Source: Clavelina lepadiformis
Taxonomy: Eukaryota > Chordata > Ascidiacea > Aplousobranchia > Clavelinidae
Length of the DNA: 64,000 bases
Direction of reading: 5' to 3'
Assembly (NCBI RefSeq): GCF_947623445.1
Contig: NC_135243.1
Span: 6,574,501-6,638,500 of the forward strand
This document shows positions 32,589 to 43,708 of the stretch, in pieces (position 1 is the stretch's first letter; every line of letters starts with the position of its first letter). The notes below the pieces were generated by a model. The model was not told the origin of the DNA, ran no database searches, and was given only the letters and a program-made list of their open reading frames with translations. Position numbers and translations under genes: made by a program.

Positions 32589-35050
32589 ACTAGAGTACTA
32601 GAGTACTAGAGTACTAGAGTACTAGAGTACTAGAGTACTAGAGTACTAGAGTACTAGAGTACTAGAGTACTAGAGTACTAGAGTACTAGAGTACTAGAGT
32701 ACTAGAGTACTAGAGTACTAGAGTACTAGAGTACTAGAGTACTAGAGTACTAGAGTACTAGAGTACTAGAGTACTAGAGTACTAGAGTACTAGAGTACTA
32801 GAGTACTAGAGTACTAGAGTACTAGAGTACTAGAGTACTAGAGTACTAGAGTACTAGAGTACTAGAGTACTAGAGTACTAGAGTACTAGAGTACTAGAGT
32901 ACTAGAGTACTAGAGTACTAGAGTACTAGAGTACTAGAGTACTAGAGTACTAGAGTACTAGAGTACTAGAGTACTAGAGTACTAGAGTACTAGAGTACTA
33001 GAGTACTAGAGTACTAGAGTACTAGAGTACTAGAGTACTAGAGTACTAGAGTACTAGAGTACTAGAGTACTAGAGTACTAGAGTACTAGAGTACTAGAGT
33101 ACTAGAGTACTAGAGTACTAGAGTACTAGAGTACTAGAGTACTAGAGTACTAGAGTACTAGAGTACTAGAGTACTAGAGTACTAGAGTACTAGAGTACTA
33201 GAGTACTAGAGTACTAGAGTACTAGAGTACTAGAGTACTAGAGTACTAGAGTACTAGAGTACTAGAGTACTAGAGTACTAGAGTACTAGAGTACTAGAGT
33301 ACTAGAGTACTAGAGTACTAGAGTACTAGAGTACTAGAGTACTAGAGTACTAGAGTACTAGAGTACTAGAGTACTAGAGTACTAGAGTACTAGAGTACTA
33401 GAGTACTAGAGTACTAGAGTACTAGAGTACTAGAGTACTAGAGTACTAGAGTACTAGAGTACTAGAGTACTAGAGTACTAGAGTACTAGAGTACTAGAGT
33501 ACTAGAGTACTAGAGTACTAGAGTACTAGAGTACTAGAGTACTAGAGTACTAGAGTACTAGAGTACTAGAGCACTAGAGTACTAGAGTACTAGAGCACTA
33601 GAGTACTAGAGCACTAGAGCACTAGAGCACTAGAGCACTAGAGCACTAGAGCACTAGAGCACTAGAGCACTAGAGCACTAGAGCACTAGAGCACTAGAGC
33701 ACTAGAGCACTAGAGCACTAGAGCACTAGAGCACTAGAGCACTAGAGCACTAGAGCACTAGAGCACTAGAGCACTAGAGCACTAGAGCACTAGAGCACTA
33801 GAGCACTAGAGCACTAGAGCACTAGAGCACTAGAGCACTAGAGCACTAGAGCACTAGAGCACTAGAGCACTAGAGCACTAGAGCACTAGAGCACTAGAGC
33901 ACTAGAGCACTAGAGCACTAGAGCACTAGAGCACTAGAGCACTAGAGCACTAGAGCACTAGAGCACTAGAGCACTAGAGCACTAGAGCACTAGAGCACTA
34001 GAGCACTAGAGCACTAGAGCACTAGAGCACTAGAGCACTAGAGCACTAGAGCACTAGAGCACTAGAGCACTAGAGCACTAGAGCACTAGAGCACTAGAGC
34101 ACTAGAGCACTAGAGCACTAGAGCACTAGAGCACTAGAGCACTAGAGCACTAGAGCACTAGAGCACTAGAGCACTAGAGCACTAGAGCACTAGAGCACTA
34201 GAGCACTAGAGCACTAGAGCACTAGAGCACTAGAGCACTAGAGCACTAGAGCACTAGAGCACTAGAGCACTAGAGCACTAGAGCACTAGAGCACTAGAGC
34301 ACTAGAGCACTAGAGCACTAGAGCACTAGAGCACTAGAGCACTAGAGCACTAGAGCACTAGAGCACTAGAGCACTAGAGCACTAGAGCACTAGAGCACTA
34401 GAGCACTAGAGCACTAGAGCACTAGAGCACTAGAGCACTAGAGCACTAGAGCACTAGAGCACTAGAGCACTAGAGCACTAGAGCACTAGAGCACTAGAGC
34501 ACTAGAGCACTAGAGCACTAGAGCACTAGAGCACTAGAGCACTAGAGCACTAGAGCACTAGAGCACTAGAGCACTAGAGCACTAGAGCACTAGAGCACTA
34601 GAGCACTAGAGCACTAGAGCACTAGAGCACTAGAGCACTAGAGCACTAGAGCACTAGAGCACTAGAGCACTAGAGCACTAGAGCACTAGAGCACTAGAGC
34701 ACTAGAGCACTAGAGAACTAGAGCACTAGAGCACTAGAGCACTAGAGCACTAGAGCACTAGAGCACTAGAGCACTAGAGCACTAGAGCACTAGAGCACTA
34801 GAGCACTAGAGCACTAGAGCACTAGAGCACTAGAGCACTAGAGCACTAGAGCACTAGAGCACTAGAGCACTAGAGAACTAGAGCACTAGAGCACTAGAGC
34901 ACTAGAGCACTAGAGCACTAGAGCACTAGAGCACTAGAGCACTAGAGCACTAGAGCACTAGAGCACTAGAGCACTAGAGTACTAGAGTACTAGAGTACTA
35001 GAGTACTAGAGTACTAGAGTACTAGAGTACTAGAGTACTAGAGTACTAGA
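32589..35050 (+). repeat. 8-bp satellite array (ACTAGAGT / ACTAGAGC), about 308 units
   Basis: A near-perfect 8-base period for about 2,460 bases. Units are ACTAGAGT from 32589 to about 33570, mixed to about 33610, ACTAGAGC from about 33611 to 34978, and ACTAGAGT again to 35050. Two odd units (GAACTAGA) lie at about 34715 and 34875, 160 bases apart. Stops (TAG) occur in the repeat, so there is no coding frame. The right edge abuts the 883-bp repeat within two bases. Confidence 0.98.
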
Positions 35051-35052
35051 TG

Positions 35053-35935
35053 TCGTATTACACAGTATATGGAGCAATCATAATATGAAAAGAGTAGAAT
35101 GTCTTGTCAGCACAGAAACAAAGCTTGCATGAAATGCAAAAATTATTTCAGTTTTGTTTGTTTTCCTGTTTGGTGCTAGACCCGTGACGTAATGCTTGTT
35201 CCACCAAAGTGTAGAAGGTAAGTTGCACATTGTTTTCGTGAAGAAATGTTGGCTCACCCACTACCGACAACTACTGGTTAAAAAGTGTATGAATTGTTAA
35301 CAGCATGATCAATGACTTGAAACTCGTTGTGAAAATTGCCTCTTGTGAACACTCTGTCTATTACTTTCAAATAATGTTTTTATTTAGGCATAGATTTACC
35401 ATACGTCCCGTTTTAGCCGGGACAGTCCCCCTTTTTAACGTCTTGTCCCTGCGTCCTGATCGGTCGGCCAAACGTCCCGGTTTGGCATTCAGTCAGCCAG
35501 CATAGGCATACCGCATAGAAGCCATGCACGAACATTAGCATGTTCTTATTATTGTGTTTGCTGTGTAGCGTACCGGTACTTCTTGAAGAAGAATTCGAGA
35601 TCTTGTTTGTTATTTATTTCATTGTATTCGATAAAAATGTTATTGTGACGTTATTGTTAGCGGATAATTGGTACGGTAATTTTCCGGTGAAATAGAGGCA
35701 GACATCTTTGTATCGTTAACGTCAATTCCTTCCTATTTTTCGAATTGAAACCGATATTTAGAGAACAAGCACTTGAACTTTCGATGGCAATATGGTCAAT
35801 GAAGACAGCTAGGGTGGTTTTAAATGTAGGCCTACGTAATAATTCCGAAAAATGTCAAGTTAAAAAATCACAGCTAAGGGGTTTAGGTTGTTTGAAAGCG
35901 TCCCGTTTTGAAGCCACAAAATTATGGTAAGCCTA
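35053..35935 (+). repeat. 883-bp direct repeat, right copy
   Basis: Second copy of 27257-28139, same orientation. The copies lie 7.8 kb apart start to start and enclose the whole tRNA, tRNA-like and satellite region. Confidence 0.9.
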
Positions 35936-36165
35936 TTTAGGCAGCAAACGCATATGATTTAACAGAGTTTAACAAATTGGAATATTTTGTTACTACCAGA
36001 GTTTATTGTATAATAATTAATTCTTTGGCAGCTAAAAGCTCAGCGAAAAAAAAACAGAAAATGCAAATCAAATGCGACCTTAGCATAAAAACATTAGACT
36101 GGTAATGTATAAAAACAAAAATAACACGTTTACACCAAGTCCATCGTATTATACATGCTACGTTT

Positions 36166-37569
36166 TCACACAGGGGATGTCTTTTTTGGATTTGACAAAC
36201 GCATTTCGTCCCATTCTTCATAAACGCTCGCCAAGTTAGAAATAGTTACACTTCTACCCGAAAGAAGAACTCTTAGTGCTTTGTTCCACATGTCTTTGTT
36301 CGGTTTGCTTTTAAGGAAATTCTTCGCTACTTCTTCCGTTTCGTCTTTCCACTTTAAAATTTGAATAAAAAGTTATTCATAGACGAATAATCTACATGTC
36401 TGAGTGTCTGCTCTATGCTTATTTATATAACGGCTAAAAACTTTCGCTTATAACACTTAGTTGGCTTTAAAAAATCATTTGATAAACATTTTATATTACC
36501 AGGTCATCTAATGCATTATCGAGGGCACGTTCTTCCAGTTTCTTGTAAGCGCCGTTGTACTTCATTTCGTAATAATTTTTGGACGCACAGCATCTTGAAA
36601 CCGTGTAGATTATCCATATCGTGAAGGATACTGTTGAAACCAGCAGCCAACCGATTACTTGCGAAACACCCATGTTATCGTTGTATTCGTCGGTTTTTCG
36701 TAGATCTTTAATCTGCAACAAAGTAGAATGACAGAACGCGTGACCAGTGATCTGATAATGTTATACAGAGTTTTGAAAAATAACATTTATAACAAAGACT
36801 GCCTAAAGCAAAATTGGGTTGAAAACCAATAACTTGTTTGTGTTGTTTTGCAATCGGCTGCAAGCTACGAAAGATAAATGACAAAGTATAACCAGTTTAA
36901 AGCGGGTGCAGCTTTGCAGCAAAACGACAGTACTTTATGGATTTAGAAACTGTGCAAGTGGATTCCCAAAATAAAAATTCACAAACTTCTTTTACTGTAA
37001 TTATGCAACTACACCTCATGCATTGCTGTGATATTGAAACTTACGTGGGCACAAGTTTCATTCGGGGTGACCACGTACGGCTTTGCCGTCACTGCGCATG
37101 CGTAATATTCACCTTTGAGAAGACCGAATGAAATCCATGCACAGGGAGCGATCAGAGCTGCTCCAAGAACTTCTAAACACGCCCACAGTTTTGAAAAGAT
37201 GTACACGCTGTCACCGTAGTTTGTCGACTTACAACACCCCGTCAGAACTTTCCGGAATTTGTTGCTGATAGATAAACTGACCATGAGCAAAATCGCAGCG
37301 GGAGCGAAAAGATAAAACCATCCATAACTACGGCTGTTGCCTTGAATAATCCACGTTGGGGGATAATATGGCACTGGCGGTAAACCGACGCCCAAGTTAT
37401 AATACGCGAATTCTTCGTCTGTCACGCAGGGGCATTGGAAGGTAGCAGCTGTGATGAGCTCGTTCAGTCCAACTGTGCCGACAATTAGCACCGTATTCTT
37501 AAGCGATGATCTGTTTTTCTTCACGCCTTCGCTGATGTGGCTCAACGCGGCTTGCAGCTGCAAAGCCAT
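36166..37569 (-). CDS. CALHM-like: CALHM-family large-pore channel protein (CALHM B)
   Basis: Minus-strand exons 37569-37045, 36712-36500, 36351-36166, all phase 0; 307 residues. Start ATG at 37569 gives MALQLQAALSHISEGVKKNR; the frame can be opened further only to a TTG. TM1 about 25-44, then TFQCPC; TM2 YGWFYLFAPAAILLMVS; TM3 VLGAALIAPCAWISFGLL, followed by YYACA; TM4 in exon 2 (VIGWLLVSTVSFTIWIIY), then SRCC. The C tail has FLKSKPNKDMWNKALRVLL, closely matched in CALHM D (FLKSKPKKEVWNEILDVLL), so B and D are the closest pair here. The loop between the CPC cysteines and TM2 is Pro- and Tyr-rich. An acceptor-like TTTGATAG ends two bases before the ATG. A large-pore channel role is inferred from the family. 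Confidence 0.88.
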
Positions 37570-40500
37570 GACTATCAAAGCAAACAACTGGATGGTAACT
37601 CACTGATTGTTTCCTCTATAAATGCTATCACTGTCTGTGAAAATTTTCGCCTAGAAATGTTACATGAACGCTGTCATTTTAAATAAATATGTTTCAGAGA
37701 ATGACAGAATAGTGATACTCATACATACATTACCACTATTCTAATAATACGTCTGTTGTAAGTCATTTCGGTAGCACGTGTACAGTGTAGTATTAACCAT
37801 TTAAAGCAAAGCACTAAACCCCACACATCATCCAAGCTAAGGCTTAGCCGTCAAGTTTAAAGTTCATCGCATCGTTTGCTATCGCCAGCCGGGAACTCAT
37901 TGACCAGATATAATGCTTAGGCCTTAAATTCTGACCACGCTGGGTTGTGCTAAACCACGTCTAGCCTAAATGCCATCGTAGCAAAATTATAACCTAAACC
38001 CAATATATTCACGTAGGCGGATAAGCCTATCAATTACTGTTCGTCACTCAAACCAACTGCGATGTAATTTACACGGCTGTCACTATTTCACCGAAATAAA
38101 TCGTGTGTTCAAAGCTAGTTTACATAGTTTCTTGTGAACCCAACTTAAATGTTATAGCATAGTAACTTAACCTAAATCTGCCTTCAAATCTAAATCTAAC
38201 CTCATTTAAACCTTGTATAGCTAAAATCAACTTTTTCAATACCTATTCTTCTAACGTAATCGCCTATCTTTAACAACGGGCCAACTTACGCTGAAATAAC
38301 CACCCTTAGTTCACACTCATTCATTTACGATTAACCCGTAGTATCGCATCGTTTATTTTTCGCCATAGATTTTACGGAGCGAAGAATGGATGGTGGTAAC
38401 GTGATTACAGCAAAAGAAAACCACTAACAACAATCTCACTAACAATCAGTAAATGTAACCTTACGTGACATGATTAACAAACCTAGCATATCACACACTT
38501 ACACGGGAAACAAATTCGATGAGAGGACTGTTAACAAAGAAAGCATGAATCTCAAGAACAGTAAAAGTAAAACACAAGTTTGGAGGCAGTTCTATCCTTC
38601 TATTGTCATAGCACCACTGTAGACGGTAGACATCTTGCTTGTTTTAACTTTTAAGTCTCAGGAATTTGCCGTATTTTTCGCGTTTGCAGATTGTTAGTGA
38701 GTGTATTATTCTTGTTTCAGTTTGATATTATAAGCACAATATTTTTTCGCTCCCCACGTCAATGGCGAAAAATATACAATACCTTAAATGCAACACAAAA
38801 TGGTGGAGTGCGGAAAACGTAGTAACCGCAATGAATTGATGAACGCTTGCGCTCGTTTCCGCATGACATTTGTGACTAAAGAAATCTCTCTGTAGAAAGC
38901 AACTCTCAATAAGATCAAAACTTTGACTTCAGTACTCTAAAACCGTTACCACGCTCTTAAACGTTCTGGTTCTCATGTTAGTTAGTGTTAGTGCACAACC
39001 ACAGGTTGCCTTTGTATGCAAGGCCTCAGCTACTCAAACTGTAACGTAATCTGGTTGTTCACTTATAAACTAGACCCGTTAGATGCTGGTTGAATGTAAC
39101 TGAAGCAAATAAGCTTTATTCTTTAAAATATATTAGTTAGCTAGCTGTCTGTACACAAAAAAACAACCAGTTCCGCCTATAGTACACTCAACAATTTCGC
39201 TCTTAAAACATGTAAACATAACATTGTCTGGTCACTTTTCCTCAGACACGCATTCAGCACGTCAATACCTTGTTGTCTAGTTACGTCAGAGTTGTAAAGC
39301 TATATACTGCTGCCTAATCTATATTACCAAAGTTTAACCACCACCAACACGCTTATTCTGCAAAATTGTAATGGCCTAACGGTAATAACAGTTACCACGT
39401 TTTATGATCTAACAACAACACCAACAGCGTTGTAAACTTATAATTGTACAATGTACGACCATCTGTGAACATTATATTACCCTCAAGCAATCGATTGCGC
39501 CACGACAATTTCAAAATCACCCAACCGTATCCAAGTAAAAACAAGTCGCTATGAAAGCTTGATTTGTCAAAGCTTGGTTTAACAACCGCAGACAAATTAA
39601 TTAAACGAGTATTTTTATCCCACATCGTGAATTGAGACAGCAAAATACTGCTGCTGAACTAACGCTGCTCTTACTTAAGTTTGTCAGGAAAGCTAGCTTG
39701 TGATAGCACCAGTAAAACAAACATTGCGTCACTTCACGGTCCAGTGATTACGAGCTTCTCTATTCTTGCCGATTGCACAATCTAATTCTAAAGCAAAAAA
39801 GATTTTTTAATTAAAGCTTCTTTAATAAACTTCAATGTTCTAGCTTCTATCTTAACTGTAGATGCCTTATGCCGTCATAGGTAAATTTACTTGATCACTT
39901 TAATAATTGATGTTCCAGCAACGCAAAAACCCCAAGTTACTCCAACGTACGTAACAAAGGGAACTATTAATTGCGTAGCAATAAACTTAAAATATTAAAT
40001 ACAACAATATATTCGTTTTTCATAAATAAATAAATTAAACTCTTTTGTAAAAACTGAAGAAGCCTTTTTGCGAAAAGCCGTTAAGAAATCTAGCATTAAA
40101 TCAATTGCTCAATTAAAAAAGTTTTCTTGTTTGTTTCGTACACAATATTGTGTGTTTGTTGTGCTTGTTTTAAATGCGGTATGTTTAAATTATATATCTT
40201 TTGGCTGTCACTATTTCACCGGAAAGAATCGTAAGTTTGAAGTTAATTTTCACGGTTTCTTGTTACAATTGTGTGTCTGTCATTGTGTCGTGCATGTTTT
40301 TAAACGTAACATATTTAAATTGTATATCTAACAATAACAAACAAGAGCAAACAAACCGGCTGCTTTTGAATATGCAAATGTGTACTGTGGTGCTAACTTT
40401 TACCTTGGCGTTTGTTAATCTTCTGACTTCATGCGTCTTTGTATGTTACCTGTTTATACGTATTGAGCCCCGATTGGTGTTCGTCTTCTAACCTGCTTTT

Positions 40501-41895
40501 AAAAATCATAGCTGTTGCGACTGAGCGTTGTTAAACGATGATACATCGATTGTTATTCATTGTCAATATATAGATTTCTAACGCTTAAGCACGATTTCGT
40601 GTAAATTCTAACTATTTTGTGAGAAAGCGGATCTCTGAAATCTTGTGACCCATGGTAAGTATTTGTTTTCTTGTAGATCAATATTTTTAAATAAAACGGG
40701 AGAAAATATTCCAACGATTTTAGTTAGAACGTTTTGCCTACCAGTCAGAAATCAAACATTAACATTTGAAAATTCCCAAGTTGGATTGAGCCATCGTGAT
40801 GTAATATTTCGCATCCAGAAATCCCCTGGTGTTTCGCTTTCGGGCCTCTCCCGGGTAATTTCAAATCGTGGTACTGTTTTATTCTTTTCACAGTAAGGAA
40901 AGTTACGTGTCACGAATGCTTGTAAAATACATTAGCTTGTAACCAAAGGAAATGGTTTGAACAAGATTAAGATCAGTTAAGAAGAACGTGATTTAGGCAG
41001 CAGCTAATGTAGATCATACAGATTTCAATGTGAGTTAAGATCAATATAATATGGTTACACTCTTGCGTGATTCGCCATAGGCCAAAACAACATTTACGAA
41101 ACAATAGCAGTGTCAATAATGTTATGTTCAGTATGTCAGCTAAGCTGTCCAACTGATATTAAAAATAGTGATTTTAAAGCGAAGGTTTATTGTTAAAGCA
41201 AGTTGACCAAAAGTACAGAAGAATTAGGGGCATTTTAAAATATCGGAAGAAACTTTTCGTAAAATATTTTGTAGTTATGTCGTAAGAACGCAAATTTGAT
41301 GATAAGTTTGACTTAGGCCGTGGCAATAGTTACGTCACGACGTGAAATTTACAACTCATGCGAATGACGCTGCTTTTTGGATCAACTATTAATATAGAAC
41401 GTTTCCTGTAAGAGCCTAGAAATTTCCATTGTTTATACGTATATTTAAGTGCTGGTAACTGACCACGAGGCGAACCTACTTTTAGCCTGGTTTAAAAACG
41501 TGTTTCTGTCTTTCTGACTCATCATCTGACTCAATTATCTTGCGGTTTTCAGCGCACAAAAAAATAAAAATGCCTAGAGAGTGAATAAAGCGAATTTCAA
41601 ACAGTTATTTTCGGTTAACGTACTCATAACTTATGGGTTAAATCATTCGCTGTTATATGTGAACTATATAATTGACACTTTACTTTAATGTAACCCTGTT
41701 TAAGTAAAAAAAAAAAAAACAAGGTATAGGTTGGCACACATTTTGGAAACAACAAAATTAAATGTGATGTAAAAAGTACATGCATCCAAGCAATCACAAA
41801 GTACTTAATGACGTAACAAAATAATATAAAATCTTTTGGTAAAAAAAGGAAAATGGGAATAAAGCTGTATTAAAATCGAAAAATGCATATTTTTT
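37570..41895. other. 4.3-kb intergenic region, no gene recognised
   Basis: Upstream DNA of CALHM B and unassigned sequence. No frame here shows family features. A word of about 80 bases around GGCTGTCACTATTTCACCG occurs at about 38087 and again at about 40203, so a dispersed repeat is present. No tRNA or bounded transposon found by eye. Confidence 0.4.
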
Positions 41896-42240
41896 TTAAA
41901 GTCCCATAAAACCGGCATCTATGTTACAGTACTCATTAACGCAATTAAAGAAGTGAATGGTGCACTGTTTCCCAATTTTGCGATCAAGGCGGTTATTAGA
42001 AAGTAACCTTCGTAATATGGTGGCGCGTAAGTCGTTGATGTCATGACCCGGTGAGTTGAAATGTTTAGCTACAGGTTTGTGGTTATGTTCATGACGGATA
42101 TTGCTTCTGTGACCCGTGAATCGCTTCCTCAAGGTTGATCCTGTAATTGCCGGTGGTATTTTTTTTAAATTTCATTCGACATGTCTGACATCTGTGCCTA
42201 CGCATTATGCATATACAACACATACCAAAAGATAGCGTAG
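41896..42240 (-). mobile_element. Fragment of a Penelope-like retroelement (endonuclease end)
   Basis: The minus strand codes CQTCRMKF-type cysteine words followed by RKRFTGHRSNIR, KPVAKHFNSPGHDINDL and a basic tail, the pattern of the GIY-YIG endonuclease region of Penelope-like elements. Only this end of the element is seen; it is a broken fossil of unknown but not very old age. No reverse transcriptase part is recognisable nearby. Confidence 0.6.
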
Positions 42241-42538
42241 AACCGCAGCCTATAGTAACGTTTTTGCAAGTGTTAACGATTACACAAAAAATGGCAAGAC
42301 TTAATCCGTTGATAATTAATCAGACTTTCAACAGCAGATAATCGTGTTGTTTCAATGAAGCACAAAACCAATATCATGGATCAATTTCATGGAATCTGGT
42401 TTATTGTATACGACAATTACTTTGTTACATTGCAAAAATGTTTTCTGGAAAGTGGAAACACTACAGCAACAGTAACTATCTGGATTGTTTAACTTAACTT
42501 GTCTATTACTCTTTTAGTGTTGCAGTTAAGCTGTTGTT

Positions 42539-43708
42539 ATGGAATACAGTAGTAACTGTAGTCTTGTAGAAAACCCAGGAGATGACACCAAAGTCAAAAT
42601 GATTGCCCGTTCTAGTTCGTGGCACAACTTAATTTGTGAGAGCTATCACAACATTGATTTTAAAAGGAAAACAGTGAGTAATGACGCCGTTCTGTCAAAA
42701 ATAATGGCGATGATATCAATTTTGATACAAAATGCGTTGCTTGAAAAGAACCAAGAAGTTGAGAATCTGACTAAAAAGGCAACTAACTTGGAACAGCGAA
42801 ACTCAACCAAGGAAATACAAATCGGACAATCTGCTAAGAGATTTAATGGTATAACTCACGATGGCGCTCGACCAAGTGGTAGGCGTACCAACAGGAAAAA
42901 TCCAAGTCCTTTAATAAGCATTGTCCTTCAATTCATTAAAAAAAGTCCAAAACAATTCCTACACCAAATATCTTGGCTATGTGGAAATGCAAGAAAACTG
43001 AAGGTTAACAAAGCCACCTCGACCGAAATGACAGAAGAGCATGCTGACAGAAAGGAAAAGCAATCGTTGAAGCAAAACAGTCACAAGTACAGAAACTTCT
43101 GTCAGGCTTCGGTGCAAACGGACTTGGCTGAGGTATTGAGCCCGTTGTCGAGGGTAAATGATAACTGCTCTTCGCTTCGAAACGGTGCTGAAAGTCTGCC
43201 TGTGATTATCCACCACTCAAACGAAGAGTTTGAGGAGAACATCAAACAACGAGAAACGCTGGAAAAAGAAAACAAAGACCTGAAAGAAAAAATCCGGTTA
43301 CTCACGGACATGAACATGCAGTGGCAATTATTTCACAGGCAGAAAAACACCGAATTCACTACGGTAAAGAACAAGCTGCAAAAATGTGAGCTTGAACTAT
43401 CTCACTTGAGGCAAGAAAAATTTAAACCCGACAATGTTATGACCTTTACTCCAATCGAACAGAAACAAATTGATCAGTTTTATCAAAGATTGCGAAGGGA
43501 AGCAGACCAATATCGCCAGGAAAGGGATGCGGCTCGCCAGGAAGCGTTGAAAGAAAAGATCGGTTTGAAAAAGAAAGAAGAAGAGGCTCTGAAACGACTT
43601 GAGGAGAAAAAAGAACAAAATCTGTCCTTAGAAAGGGAAGTTACAGAAATGAGAGCACAGTTAGCAGAGTTGCAATCCGCTCTAATCGTCGCCACAAGAT
43701 TTCAATAA
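42539..43708 (+). CDS. Single-exon coiled-coil protein, possibly ABIN/TNIP-like
   Basis: 389 residues in one uninterrupted frame, unlike its intron-rich neighbours. Residues 1-90 are mixed and polar with a short coil; about 110-200 are basic and low in structure; about 225-285 and 300-385 are strongly helical, charged and heptad-like. Two stretches recall TNFAIP3-interacting (ABIN) and related ubiquitin-binding proteins: LLTDMNMQWQLFHRQKNTEF, and ADQYRQERDAARQE, which resembles the D-F-x-x-E-R core of the UBAN motif. If right, it would bind linear ubiquitin chains and damp NF-kB signalling; that is inference. Generic coiled coils can mimic this. A good acceptor (TTTTAGTGTTGCAG, ending 42525) lies 14 bases before the ATG, so a non-coding 5' exon or a trans-spliced leader is likely, and the gene may not be a retrocopy. 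Confidence 0.7.
   Translation: MEYSSNCSLVENPGDDTKVKMIARSSSWHNLICESYHNIDFKRKTVSNDAVLSKIMAMISILIQNALLEKNQEVENLTKKATNLEQRNSTKEIQIGQSAKRFNGITHDGARPSGRRTNRKNPSPLISIVLQFIKKSPKQFLHQISWLCGNARKLKVNKATSTEMTEEHADRKEKQSLKQNSHKYRNFCQASVQTDLAEVLSPLSRVNDNCSSLRNGAESLPVIIHHSNEEFEENIKQRETLEKENKDLKEKIRLLTDMNMQWQLFHRQKNTEFTTVKNKLQKCELELSHLRQEKFKPDNVMTFTPIEQKQIDQFYQRLRREADQYRQERDAARQEALKEKIGLKKKEEEALKRLEEKKEQNLSLEREVTEMRAQLAELQSALIVATRFQ

Noticed and set aside
27257-35935. 883-bp direct repeats as long terminal repeats of a retroelement
   Set aside because: Ends are not TG...CA, no primer site or gag/pol coding lies between, and the interior is tRNA genes and satellite.
42977-43695. Minus-strand frames opposite the coiled-coil gene
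   Set aside because: Shadows of a long, codon-biased plus-strand frame.
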